NCBI GenBank assembly: GCA_958413765.1
Contig: CATYVH010000046.1
Coordinates: 1 to 14,500, forward strand
From: an uncultured Collinsella sp.
GTDB taxonomy: Bacteria > Actinomycetota > Coriobacteriia > Coriobacteriales > Coriobacteriaceae
Length of the DNA: 14,500 bases
Reading direction: 5' to 3'
The translations under genes and the position numbers were made by a program. Shown one piece after another: positions 6,370-13,298 of this stretch (positions are counted from its first letter, which is position 1; each line of letters begins with the position of its first letter). The notes beneath the pieces were generated by a model. It did not search any database and was not told the origin of the DNA. It was given only the letters and a program-made list of their open reading frames with translations.

Positions 6370-7287
6370 ATGAAGAAACTGGACAGTATCTACGAAGCAT
6401 TCCTCAGTGCGATCGACGAGGATCTCCGTGGTATGTGCGAAGAGAACGGAAAGGCAGAGAAGCCGTTTCCGTATCCGTACTGCGGTGAAGAGAACGTTGA
6501 GCGCCTCGCTAAGGCGCTTGTTGGCGTACTGGAAAAGCATTCACCCGATATTCCCGGGCTGGTGCCCGAGCAGTATCGAGACGATGTGCACGAGGCTCGC
6601 GAGCTTTTGGCCGCGGCGGCGCTCGCTTTGCTGTCGCTGTACTTTCCCCAGCGCGATAACTGTATGCGCTGCATGGCCATCTTAATTAGCCTGTTTCGGC
6701 ACGGAAGCAATCCGCGCTTTATATCGAGCGGCGTGCTCATGTTTGAGCAGGTTTCGACAGGTATGAAGTACTCGTCCGAAAAAGGGGGACGCATTCCGTC
6801 TCGCTTTGTGCGAAGCATCGACTACAAAAGACCCAGCGACCACGTGCATCGCGATGGATCGCATGGATTTACGGCGGACGAAGACGATGCCGTCATGTTT
6901 TTCGAACGTTACCGCGTGATTCAGCAACGCGTATTCGATGCGAGTTCGCGTTTCAACTTCGAGCTATGTGTCAAACGCCCGTTTGAGGCGCTTTCGGACA
7001 ATCGGCAGAACTTTTATTACAGGGAGGAAAAGATGGAAACCGATTTGGCAACCAAGGTACAGAGGCTTCGGGACCGCTACACCCTCAACTACGCTCAGGC
7101 CAAGGGATACGACCTGCTCGACAAGCTGATGATCGAGTCGTTGCTTGCGTATCTGCGCGACGGGACGGTCTCAACCGTGGCGCGCGAGAGCTATGTGGCG
7201 CAGGCCGAGCGACTGATTGACGGCGCGGTCAAGTTGCCATGCGCGACAAGCCCCAAGGAGGGCGAAGGCATCGGCCGTATTTCCTAG
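6370..7287 (+). CDS. Unrecognised protein upstream of the VirD4-like ATPase
   Basis: I do not recognise this 305-residue protein. It is soluble in outlook: no signal peptide, and the one hydrophobic stretch, around residues 75-95 (ELLAAAALALLSLYFP), is a helix that is probably buried. The Cys residues in PYPYCGEEN and DNCMRCMAI include one CxxC but no clear zinc site. Residues 140-200 are rich in charged and aromatic residues; the C-terminal part (221-305) is helical and charged. The start ATG has only a weak GAAAGAAG site, whereas a strong GGGAGG site precedes an in-frame ATG at 7033, which could yield an 84-residue C-terminal product. The ATPase gene begins 38 bp downstream on the same strand, so the two are probably co-transcribed and may act together. 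Confidence 0.7.
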   Translation: MKKLDSIYEAFLSAIDEDLRGMCEENGKAEKPFPYPYCGEENVERLAKALVGVLEKHSPDIPGLVPEQYRDDVHEARELLAAAALALLSLYFPQRDNCMRCMAILISLFRHGSNPRFISSGVLMFEQVSTGMKYSSEKGGRIPSRFVRSIDYKRPSDHVHRDGSHGFTADEDDAVMFFERYRVIQQRVFDASSRFNFELCVKRPFEALSDNRQNFYYREEKMETDLATKVQRLRDRYTLNYAQAKGYDLLDKLMIESLLAYLRDGTVSTVARESYVAQAERLIDGAVKLPCATSPKEGEGIGRIS

Positions 7288-7325
7288 CAACTACGCAGAA
7301 CCATCGACAAGAAAGGGGCCGTGAC

Positions 7326-8810
7326 ATGTCGGTCATTAAGATGTACGGCTACGAGGCCGCACAGCAAACGGAGTATCAAGCCAAGAAGTGGGCGACCAAG
7401 GAGGAAATGCAGGCGCTGTCGTCCGGCGATGAGCAGCGCGATGTGATCTTGGCGCACGGTGCCACGGTTGCTTTTTACGAGGGCGATAAGCACTGGGAGA
7501 CGAGCGTGTCCAACAACGTGTTTGTCTTTGGCGGAACCGGCAGCGGCAAAACGGCGAGTTTCGTTTTGCCCAACCTGCTCAATCACCACGAATGCTGTTA
7601 TGTGGTCACAGACACCAAGGGTGAGCTGCTGCGCCGTACGGGGAAAGGCTTTGAAGAGGACGGCTACGAGGTAACGGTTCTCGATACTGTTAATCCCGAG
7701 CGGTCGGCCGGATACGACCCTCTGCGTTACGTGATGGATGTCGAGGATATCCCCACCACAGTGGCGGCAATCATGGAGGGGGTCGATCCTGATGGGCGCA
7801 GCTTTAGGAACGACCCGTTTTGGGACAACGCGAGCGATCTGCTGCTCCGAGCGATTATTGGAATCCTGTTCCTTTTGGAGTGCCTTGCCGGCACATTTGC
7901 GCCGGGTGGGGATCCCACGGCTCCGCGCCGCTACCTTAAGATGAACAACGTCTTTAAGCTGGCCGCGCTCATCAAAGTCACGGGTGATGGCGAGGGACGA
8001 TTCCCGTTGGACTACCTTGTAGAAGAGGTGGAGTCCAGGGAGTTTCTCGATAAGTTTGGTGCGGAGAACGCTGATCTGTATGGCGTTGAGCAGTATCGCG
8101 ATTTTCGAGGTGCGGCAGATAGGACGCTTAAGAGTATTCTGATCACGCTCAATGCAACTATCTCGCGGCTTAAGACGCCTCAGCTCATGCGCGTTTTTGA
8201 GAATGACGAGATGCGTCTCGATCGTATTGACGAGGGCAAGCGCGTGATCGATCTTAAGGTGAGCGACAACGATTCGGCCAATGCATGGCTTGCGAACGTT
8301 GCCCTTAAGCAGCTGTTTAACCTGGCCCAGCGCCGTGCCGATGCCAGCCCCAGCGGGCATTTGCAGCGTCGCGTGCAGTTTGTGCTCGATGAGTTTCCCA
8401 ATGTGGGACGCATCCCCGATTTTGAGCGCAGCATTGCGACTGTGCGCAGTCGCGGCATTAGCTTTTTGATGTGTGCGCAATCGCTGAGCCAGCTCGATGT
8501 CGTGTACGGCAAATCCACGGCGCTTACCATTCTCGATAACTGCGATAGCTTGGTCTATATGGGTGGCGGCAGCAACATCGCGACGCAGAACTACATAAGC
8601 GAACTGTGTGGCGAGTCGGTTTTGGGCACCAAGTACGTGGGTGCCGAGCGCACTGCCGTAGATGTGCGCGGTTGCGTGATGACCCCAGGCGAGGTTGGGC
8701 TTATGCCTCGTACCGATTGCCTGGTCAAGGTGACCGGCATGCGCCCCTTCCGTGCCAAGAAGTACTTTTGCGCCGATCACCCCAATGCAGCTAAGTGGCT
8801 AAGGGATTAA
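7326..8810 (+). CDS. VirD4/TraG-like type IV coupling ATPase lacking membrane segments
   Basis: This is a 494-residue ATPase of the VirD4/TraG (HerA/FtsK superfamily) type, close in style to the VirD4-like CD1115 family of Gram-positive conjugative elements. Walker A is GGTGSGKT at residues 69-76; Walker B is FVLDEFPNVG with D355 and E356. The ATIRSR-like segment (here ATVRSRGISFLMCAQSLSQLD, Q385) and the region LDNCDSLVYMGGG are family hallmarks. Family proteins are normally about 600 residues with two N-terminal membrane helices that bind the transfer pore. Here the protein starts directly with a soluble segment and only 68 residues precede Walker A. The start at 7326 is chosen for its GAAAGGGG ribosome binding site; starting 29 codons earlier would add no membrane helix. 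No relaxase, VirB4 or VirB6 gene is near, so a role in conjugation is doubtful. Confidence 0.85.
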   Translation: MSVIKMYGYEAAQQTEYQAKKWATKEEMQALSSGDEQRDVILAHGATVAFYEGDKHWETSVSNNVFVFGGTGSGKTASFVLPNLLNHHECCYVVTDTKGELLRRTGKGFEEDGYEVTVLDTVNPERSAGYDPLRYVMDVEDIPTTVAAIMEGVDPDGRSFRNDPFWDNASDLLLRAIIGILFLLECLAGTFAPGGDPTAPRRYLKMNNVFKLAALIKVTGDGEGRFPLDYLVEEVESREFLDKFGAENADLYGVEQYRDFRGAADRTLKSILITLNATISRLKTPQLMRVFENDEMRLDRIDEGKRVIDLKVSDNDSANAWLANVALKQLFNLAQRRADASPSGHLQRRVQFVLDEFPNVGRIPDFERSIATVRSRGISFLMCAQSLSQLDVVYGKSTALTILDNCDSLVYMGGGSNIATQNYISELCGESVLGTKYVGAERTAVDVRGCVMTPGEVGLMPRTDCLVKVTGMRPFRAKKYFCADHPNAAKWLRD

Positions 8811-8844
8811 CCCTTGCAGCCTCGCGCATTCTGACCTGTATTTT

Positions 8845-8881
8845 GGCCGCACGGCCTCTGTTTGCCATGTGCCGTGCGGCC
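8845..8881 (+). terminator. Hairpin between the VirD4-like and ClpP genes
   Basis: GGCCGCACGGC (8845-8855) pairs perfectly with GCCGTGCGGCC (8871-8881) around a 15-base loop. It is followed by AGTTTCCCTTATC, a poor T tract. It either ends the ATPase transcript or sits in the leader of the ClpP gene: TTGCAG (8814-8819) and TGTATT (8837-8842), 17 bases apart, could be a promoter starting just at the hairpin. Confidence 0.55.
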
Positions 8882-8918
8882 AGTTTCCCTTATCGATTCC
8901 ATCTAGAGAGGAATTGCC

Positions 8919-9521
8919 ATGTCCGTTATGTATCGTGAGCCCAGCATCATCAAGAAGTCCAAGGACGGCCGCGTTGCCGCCGTCGATATGGCAAGCGAGC
9001 TGCTTAACAGCCGCGTGCTGCTGCTGGAGGGCGAGGTCAACGATGTGACCTGTAACGGCCTTATTAAGTCCATGCTGGTGCTGGAACATCAAAGCGCGGC
9101 CGAGCCCATCACCCTCATCATCAATAGCCCGGGCGGCAGCGTTACGGCGGGGCTGGCGCTCATCGACACCATGCAGTCGCTCGATTGCCCCGTGATCACG
9201 GTGGGTGAGGGCGTCGTGGCCTCGATGGCCGCGGTGATCTTGGCCTGCGGCGACCACCGCCAGGTGTACCGCCACACGCAGGTGCTCATTCACCAGCTAA
9301 TGGGCGGCACGGGCATGGCGCAGCAGACCGATATCGAGATTGTGGCCCAGCACACGGCGGCCATGCGTGCCGAGCTGGACGAGCTACTGGCCGAGCACGG
9401 CAACCTGAGCGCTCAGGAGTTCCATGAGCTCACCGAGCGCGACTGCTGGTGTAACGCCAAACGCGCCCTAGAGCTGGGCCTGGTGGACGAAGTGATTGCG
9501 CCCAGCAAGAAAGCGCTCTAG
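8919..9521 (+). CDS. clpP: ClpP-family serine protease
   Basis: This 200-residue peptidase is of the ClpP (S14) type, which assembles into a barrel and degrades proteins fed by an AAA+ unfoldase such as ClpX or ClpC. The catalytic triad is intact: S102 in GVVASMAAVIL, H125 in VLIHQLMGG, and D175 in ELTERDCWC. The oxyanion-region motif INSPGGSVTAGLALIDTM is present, and the end LGLVDEVI is typical. The segment between Ser and His is two residues shorter than in E. coli ClpP, and the first 30 residues differ from the usual ClpP N-terminus, so it may be a paralogue and not the main housekeeping copy. A strong AGAGAGGA site precedes the ATG. No Clp ATPase gene is adjacent; the neighbours are a VirD4-like ATPase and a broken unknown gene. 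Confidence 0.88.
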   Translation: MSVMYREPSIIKKSKDGRVAAVDMASELLNSRVLLLEGEVNDVTCNGLIKSMLVLEHQSAAEPITLIINSPGGSVTAGLALIDTMQSLDCPVITVGEGVVASMAAVILACGDHRQVYRHTQVLIHQLMGGTGMAQQTDIEIVAQHTAAMRAELDELLAEHGNLSAQEFHELTERDCWCNAKRALELGLVDEVIAPSKKAL

Positions 9522-9595
9522 TGGGGCGCATGCCTTACAAGCACGTTAAACAGGGCGAATGAGCACGTAGTTGAACAGCCAGAAAGAGGTTGAAC

Positions 9596-10430
9596 ATGAG
9601 CAGGATTTGGGATGTCGACGGTATTGAGTGGGAAGATCTGCCCACCGTGAGCGACCTGCTGTGCGCTGCGGACACAAAGATCCTGGCACGCGAGGTTGCC
9701 CTGCGATACGGCGGCAAGCCGGGCGGCTGCGGCCGCGGCGATAGCGTTCGCGGCCTAAAGCGCGCCCGCCGCAAGCTCAAAAAGCTGCGCAAGATTGATC
9801 CCGAGCCCAGCGACAAGATCGTCCTGTTGCCCAAGCACGTCATCAATCGCCGTGGTGCAGGTCGCAGCTTTGGCTATTACGATGTGAGCCCGTGCGCCTT
9901 TACGCGCGACGGCGTGCAAAGGCTAGGGGAAGATGCGCTTGTCGATGTGTATTCGTGGGAGTTGCCCCCCGCTGGGCGAGGAGTCCGCGAGCGTTATGTT
10001 GGGCTATCGCGTATGGCTCGGCGGCGAGTGGGACCTATGCGAGCGCTACTGCTTTTTGGCTGCGGTATGCGCGAGCGTGCTGAATTGCATCCGGGAGGAA
10101 AAGGAGCTGCGCAGGTATCTTGAACAGGGCGGTGCTGCTCCCGATATGGACGAGGACGATACGGTTGAGGGCATCCGCAGCGACGTGCTATATCCCGAGG
10201 AAGTGTTCAACGCAAAGCTTGGCGGCTATTGGGACGAGAGCCTGGGACTCGACCTGCCCTGGAAAAACGAGCATCGGCAGACCTGCGTGCGAATCGACAG
10301 AGCTATCGATGACCTGTTTGCCGATGAAACGAAGCGTTGCGCTGCGGCGCTTGGGAAAAAGCTTGAGCGCGGATATGAGGAGCGCGGTGAGCAACCGGAC
10401 GAGGATTTGCTGAACGGGATGTCCTTGTGA
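9596..10430 (+). pseudogene. Unrecognised gene with a +1 frameshift at a C6 run
   Basis: Two overlapping frames together form one sensible protein. The first starts at the ATG 9596-9598 after an AAAGAGGT site and reads sensibly to WELPP near 9970; it then turns into Arg/Gly-rich out-of-frame sequence and stops at 10123. The second frame continues with LGEESASVMLGYRVWLGG and runs to 10430. The break falls at six C (9965-9970); with five C the two parts join as a 277-residue product with no stop. The protein is not recognised. Its N-terminal part has a basic helical region (SVRGLKRARRKLKKLRK) and its C-terminal part is acidic and helical. It may be a true pseudogene, a phase-variable gene or an assembly error. 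It lies 74 bp after the ClpP gene. Confidence 0.7.
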
Positions 10431-10517
10431 ATGGTTGCTTGCAGTCCGATAAAAATCTGTCCGGACGAAATGATAGAACGATAGCGTAAATGGCACCCGT
10501 ACTTTAAGGAGTTAACA

Positions 10518-10997
10518 ATGGAAATCGCCTATAAGGAACTGTTTCGTGTAAACCGTCCTATTTGTGGTCCTGGACCAGGAGGTTTCTTCATTAAAAGATT
10601 CAAGGAAAGCGGCTACAGTGAGGCTGAATTAATCGATCTAATTACGGAGATGGACTTTTCTCCGGATGGACGAGGCACGAACATTGGTCTGTACAAGAAA
10701 TGCGGGATAGTTAAGTGGGCGGTTGAAAAGACATGTTATACGGATTGGAGCCCCACCGTCATTGGCTTGGTCTTAACAGTTGCAACCGGCTTTAAGGTCT
10801 TTGGATGGGCTAATCAAAAAGCAATACCCTTTTTCGGTAACTTGAATGCATCTCTGTTTCCGGCGGCTGTTCTAGTTGGCTTACTGGTGTATTCAGTCGC
10901 TAGGTTTCAATTTGAGCTAAAGAAGACAAGGCTGCTGTGTGCCCTGGATCATATTGAGACTATTGAGGAGGCAAGGCAGGATTGTAAGGCTAAGTAA
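10518..10997 (+). CDS. Small membrane protein with two helices, function unknown
   Basis: This 159-residue protein is not recognised. Residues 1-75 are a soluble region with an ordered look (Gly/Pro-rich CGPGPGGFFIKRFKESGYSE, then a helix SEAELIDLITEMDF). Two membrane segments follow at about 78-97 and 110-130, joined by a short loop. A charged cytoplasmic tail (ELKKTRLLCALDHIETIEEA) ends the protein. The AAGGAG site at 10506-10511 is strong. Codon use is more AT-rich than in the ClpP region and like that of the two methylase genes downstream, the first of which begins 47 bp later. This suggests that it arrived with the restriction cluster and may be an accessory of it. That link is inference from position and composition. 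Confidence 0.7.
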   Translation: MEIAYKELFRVNRPICGPGPGGFFIKRFKESGYSEAELIDLITEMDFSPDGRGTNIGLYKKCGIVKWAVEKTCYTDWSPTVIGLVLTVATGFKVFGWANQKAIPFFGNLNASLFPAAVLVGLLVYSVARFQFELKKTRLLCALDHIETIEEARQDCKAK

Positions 10998-11032
10998 GTT
11001 CGCGAACATGCGAGAATGGTAACCGTACCATT
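10998..11032. promoter_or_regulatory. Palindrome and dyad just upstream of the methylase ribosome binding site
   Basis: GTTCGCGAAC (10998-11007) is a perfect 10-base palindrome starting right after the stop of the small membrane protein gene. AATGGTA (11015-11021) and TACCATT (11026-11032) are perfect inverted repeats around a 4-base loop, and the ribosome binding site GAGGGA begins at the very next base (11033). They could bind a repressor or form an RNA hairpin that limits methylase translation. Confidence 0.45.
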
Positions 11033-11044
11033 GAGGGAAATTGT

Positions 11045-11755
11045 ATGCTAGGGGCCGCGGTCGTGGATAAACAGATTAAATCAAGAGAGCGTGTCGTCGA
11101 CCATGGTGAGGTATTCACCAACGAACGCGAGGTTAATGCAATGCTCGACATGGTAGAGGGTGAGTGCGAGCGCATCGATTCCCGGTTCTTGGAGCCGGCC
11201 TGTGGCGATGGTAACTTTCTTGCTGAAGTTCTGCGCCGCAAGCTTGAGGTCGTGAAAAGGCGCTACGGCGGTTCATCTATTGACTACGAACGACATGCGT
11301 TTGTGGCGGTTTCCTCTCTCTACGGCGTGGATCTCCTGTCTGACAACGCTGCAGCCTGTCGCAAGCGTCTTTTTGAGCAGTTCATCGGAGAATATGCCAA
11401 GGTGGCGAAAGGTCGCGTCAACGCCGCATTCTTAGATACAATCCGCACTGTGATTGATATGAACATCCTTTGCGGTAATGCTCTCTCGATGCGTCTTGTG
11501 GACGAGAGTCAGGAAGATACCGACGAGCCAATCATCTTCTCTGAGTGGTCTTTGGCGATGGGGGATAGGGTCAAGCGCCGCGATTTTCGCCTTGACGAAC
11601 TTCTTGAGGGGCAGCGGCAGCAAATGAGCCTTTTTGGTTCTTCTGGCTCTCCTGCGTCGGAATGGGAATACGACGAAAGCGTTAAGGCATACATTCCTCT
11701 GCCGATTCGGGAATATCCTTTGACGAGCATTTATCAGATAGGAGCTGCAGTATGA
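11045..11755 (+). CDS. Methyltransferase-like protein with SAM motif but no NPPY motif
   Basis: This 236-residue protein is related to the N-terminal part of gamma-type or Eco57I-like adenine DNA methyltransferases. It has the family entry segment GEVFTNEREV (residues 21-30) and a good SAM-binding motif I, FLEPACGDGNFL (E50-G56). A motif II-like acidic strand (LYGVDLLSDN) follows, then NILCGNAL (140-147), typical of the strand before the catalytic loop. An NPPY or DPPY motif is absent, and the C-terminal 80 residues (DELLEGQRQQMSLF and following) match nothing I recognise. Its first 70 residues parallel those of the next gene, so the two look like diverged copies. The stop overlaps the start of the next gene by 4 bases (ATGA), implying coupled translation at equal dose. 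It may be a SAM-binding, non-catalytic or regulatory subunit. Confidence 0.8.
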   Translation: MLGAAVVDKQIKSRERVVDHGEVFTNEREVNAMLDMVEGECERIDSRFLEPACGDGNFLAEVLRRKLEVVKRRYGGSSIDYERHAFVAVSSLYGVDLLSDNAAACRKRLFEQFIGEYAKVAKGRVNAAFLDTIRTVIDMNILCGNALSMRLVDESQEDTDEPIIFSEWSLAMGDRVKRRDFRLDELLEGQRQQMSLFGSSGSPASEWEYDESVKAYIPLPIREYPLTSIYQIGAAV

Positions 11756-13296
11756 GTGGATTATACGACACAACGTACAATCCTGACGTCTTGTCATGCC
11801 TCGCGAATCTGTCGAGCGATGAGGTTTTTACCCCGCCCGAGATGGCCAACCAAATGCTAGACATGCTTCCGAAGAAAATCTGGTCGGATCCGGAAGCCAC
11901 CTTCCTTGATCCATCCTGCAAATCCGGCGTCTTTCTTCGTGAAATAACCAAGCGCCTCATCGAGGGGCTGCAGGATGATTATCCCGTTCTCGATGAGCGC
12001 CTTGAGCATATTCTCAAGAAGCAAGTCTACGGTGTCGCACTTACAGAGCTGACGGGCTTGTTGTCTCGTCGCAGTGCATATTGTTCCAAATATGCTAACA
12101 GTCGCTATTCAGTGGTGGAATTTGATAGCTCTGACGGGAATATCAGGTACGGACGTTGCGAACACAAATGGCTTAATGGCAGGTGTCGGTATTGTGGTGC
12201 CTCGGAGAAAGAGTACAAACGCGATGCCGAACTTGAAACCCATGCGTATGAATTCATCCATCAAGATAATCCAGGGGAACTGTTTCCTATGAAATTCGAC
12301 GTAGTAATTGGCAATCCTCCTTATCAGTTAAGCGATGGCGGCAATGGCGCCAGTGCGATGCCGATTTACCATAAGTTTGTCCAGCAGGGCATGAAACTAA
12401 GCCCCCGCTATTTAACGATGATCATTCCCGCGAGGTGGTATGCCGGCGGCAGAGGATTAGATTCGTTTAGAGCTGAGATGTTGCATGACGACCGCATCAG
12501 GGAGCTCCATGATTATGTGAATGCGTCAGATTGCTTTCCCGGTGTCGAGATTAAAGGCGGTGTCTGTTATTTCCTTTGGGATCGAGACCATAGGGGGCTT
12601 TGTCGTGTCTACTCGCATGACGGTAACGACGTCTCGATGGATGAGAGGCCATTACTGGAGGACGGGATGGAAACCTTCATTAGGAGTGCAAAACAGATAT
12701 CCATTTTAAAGAAGATACGCAGCATGCAGGAAAAGCCGCTTTCGGAAGAATTAAACGCGGGCCGTTACTTTGGGTTCCACACTCGCGCCCTATGGAACGG
12801 TGCCGACGGTTCTCTCCAGACCGCTGACGGATCTTCGTCATATCCAGTTAAAAAGAACAAGACGGGCGCGTTCGCGACTAAGGTGTATATCGCGCATGGC
12901 GAGTGCTGGATTGAACAGAAGAATGTCACGCGAAACGCCGGCGATGTCCAAAAGTACAAGGTTCTTATTCCGCGAGCCGGCAATCCCGGTGGCACAATTC
13001 TCGGAAAGCCGAAACTTGCTGAACCGGGGTCATGCAGTTCGAACACATATAACGTTTTTGTTCTTGGTGCATCTGCTTCTGAGGCAAATAACTTAATTCA
13101 GTATCTGAAGACGCGTTTCGTTCGATATCTTGTTGCAACCAGGACGGCCACGCAGGATATGGCTCCGAAGGCGTTTGAATTCGTTCCGGTCCAAGACTGG
13201 AGCCATGCTTGGACTGATGAAGAACTATTTGAAAAGTATGGGCTAGACGAGTCTGAGATAGACGATGTGTGCAGCTCGATTCCCGGAATGGAATAG
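11752..13296 (+). CDS. Eco57I-type N6-adenine DNA methyltransferase
   Basis: This 514-residue protein is the likely catalytic methylase of the cluster, transferring a methyl group from SAM to adenine in DNA. It begins with SSDEVFTPPEMANQML, the usual entry to this fold. Motif I is FLDPSCKSGVFL (D53-G59), with Lys where Gly is usual. Motif IV is VVIGNPPYQ, with N188 and Y191, which marks adenine methylation. Between them, residues 136-149 read CEHKWLNGRCRYCG, a CxH...CxxC cluster that looks like a zinc knuckle. The second half (about 250-514) should hold target recognition; YFGFHTRALW and APKAFEFVPVQDW are visible but not assignable. The helicase-nuclease gene starts 2 bp after the stop. The gene is more AT-rich than that neighbour. 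Confidence 0.88.
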   Translation: MSGLYDTTYNPDVLSCLANLSSDEVFTPPEMANQMLDMLPKKIWSDPEATFLDPSCKSGVFLREITKRLIEGLQDDYPVLDERLEHILKKQVYGVALTELTGLLSRRSAYCSKYANSRYSVVEFDSSDGNIRYGRCEHKWLNGRCRYCGASEKEYKRDAELETHAYEFIHQDNPGELFPMKFDVVIGNPPYQLSDGGNGASAMPIYHKFVQQGMKLSPRYLTMIIPARWYAGGRGLDSFRAEMLHDDRIRELHDYVNASDCFPGVEIKGGVCYFLWDRDHRGLCRVYSHDGNDVSMDERPLLEDGMETFIRSAKQISILKKIRSMQEKPLSEELNAGRYFGFHTRALWNGADGSLQTADGSSSYPVKKNKTGAFATKVYIAHGECWIEQKNVTRNAGDVQKYKVLIPRAGNPGGTILGKPKLAEPGSCSSNTYNVFVLGASASEANNLIQYLKTRFVRYLVATRTATQDMAPKAFEFVPVQDWSHAWTDEELFEKYGLDESEIDDVCSSIPGME

Positions 13297-13298
13297 CT

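Noticed and set aside
2983..6869. 16-base repeat ATGGATCGCATGGATT at 2983-2998 and 6854-6869
   Set aside because: The second copy is inside a coding region and the match has no extension or structural context, so coincidence is likely.
7284..8780. 498-codon open frame on the minus strand opposite the VirD4-like gene
   Set aside because: It mirrors the coding strand in a GC-rich gene, its protein shows no domain, and the plus strand holds clear Walker motifs.
7326..8810. An integrated conjugative element based on the VirD4-like gene
   Set aside because: No relaxase, VirB4, VirB6, integrase or attachment site is visible, and the ATPase lacks the membrane anchor.
8919..9521. Phage head-maturation protease (prophage remnant)
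   Set aside because: No portal, capsid or terminase gene is near, and the sequence has the length and triad of a cellular ClpP.
10437..10470. Terminator or hairpin GTCCG...CGGAC after the frameshifted gene
   Set aside because: Arms of only 5 bases with a 13-base loop and no T tract are too weak to call.
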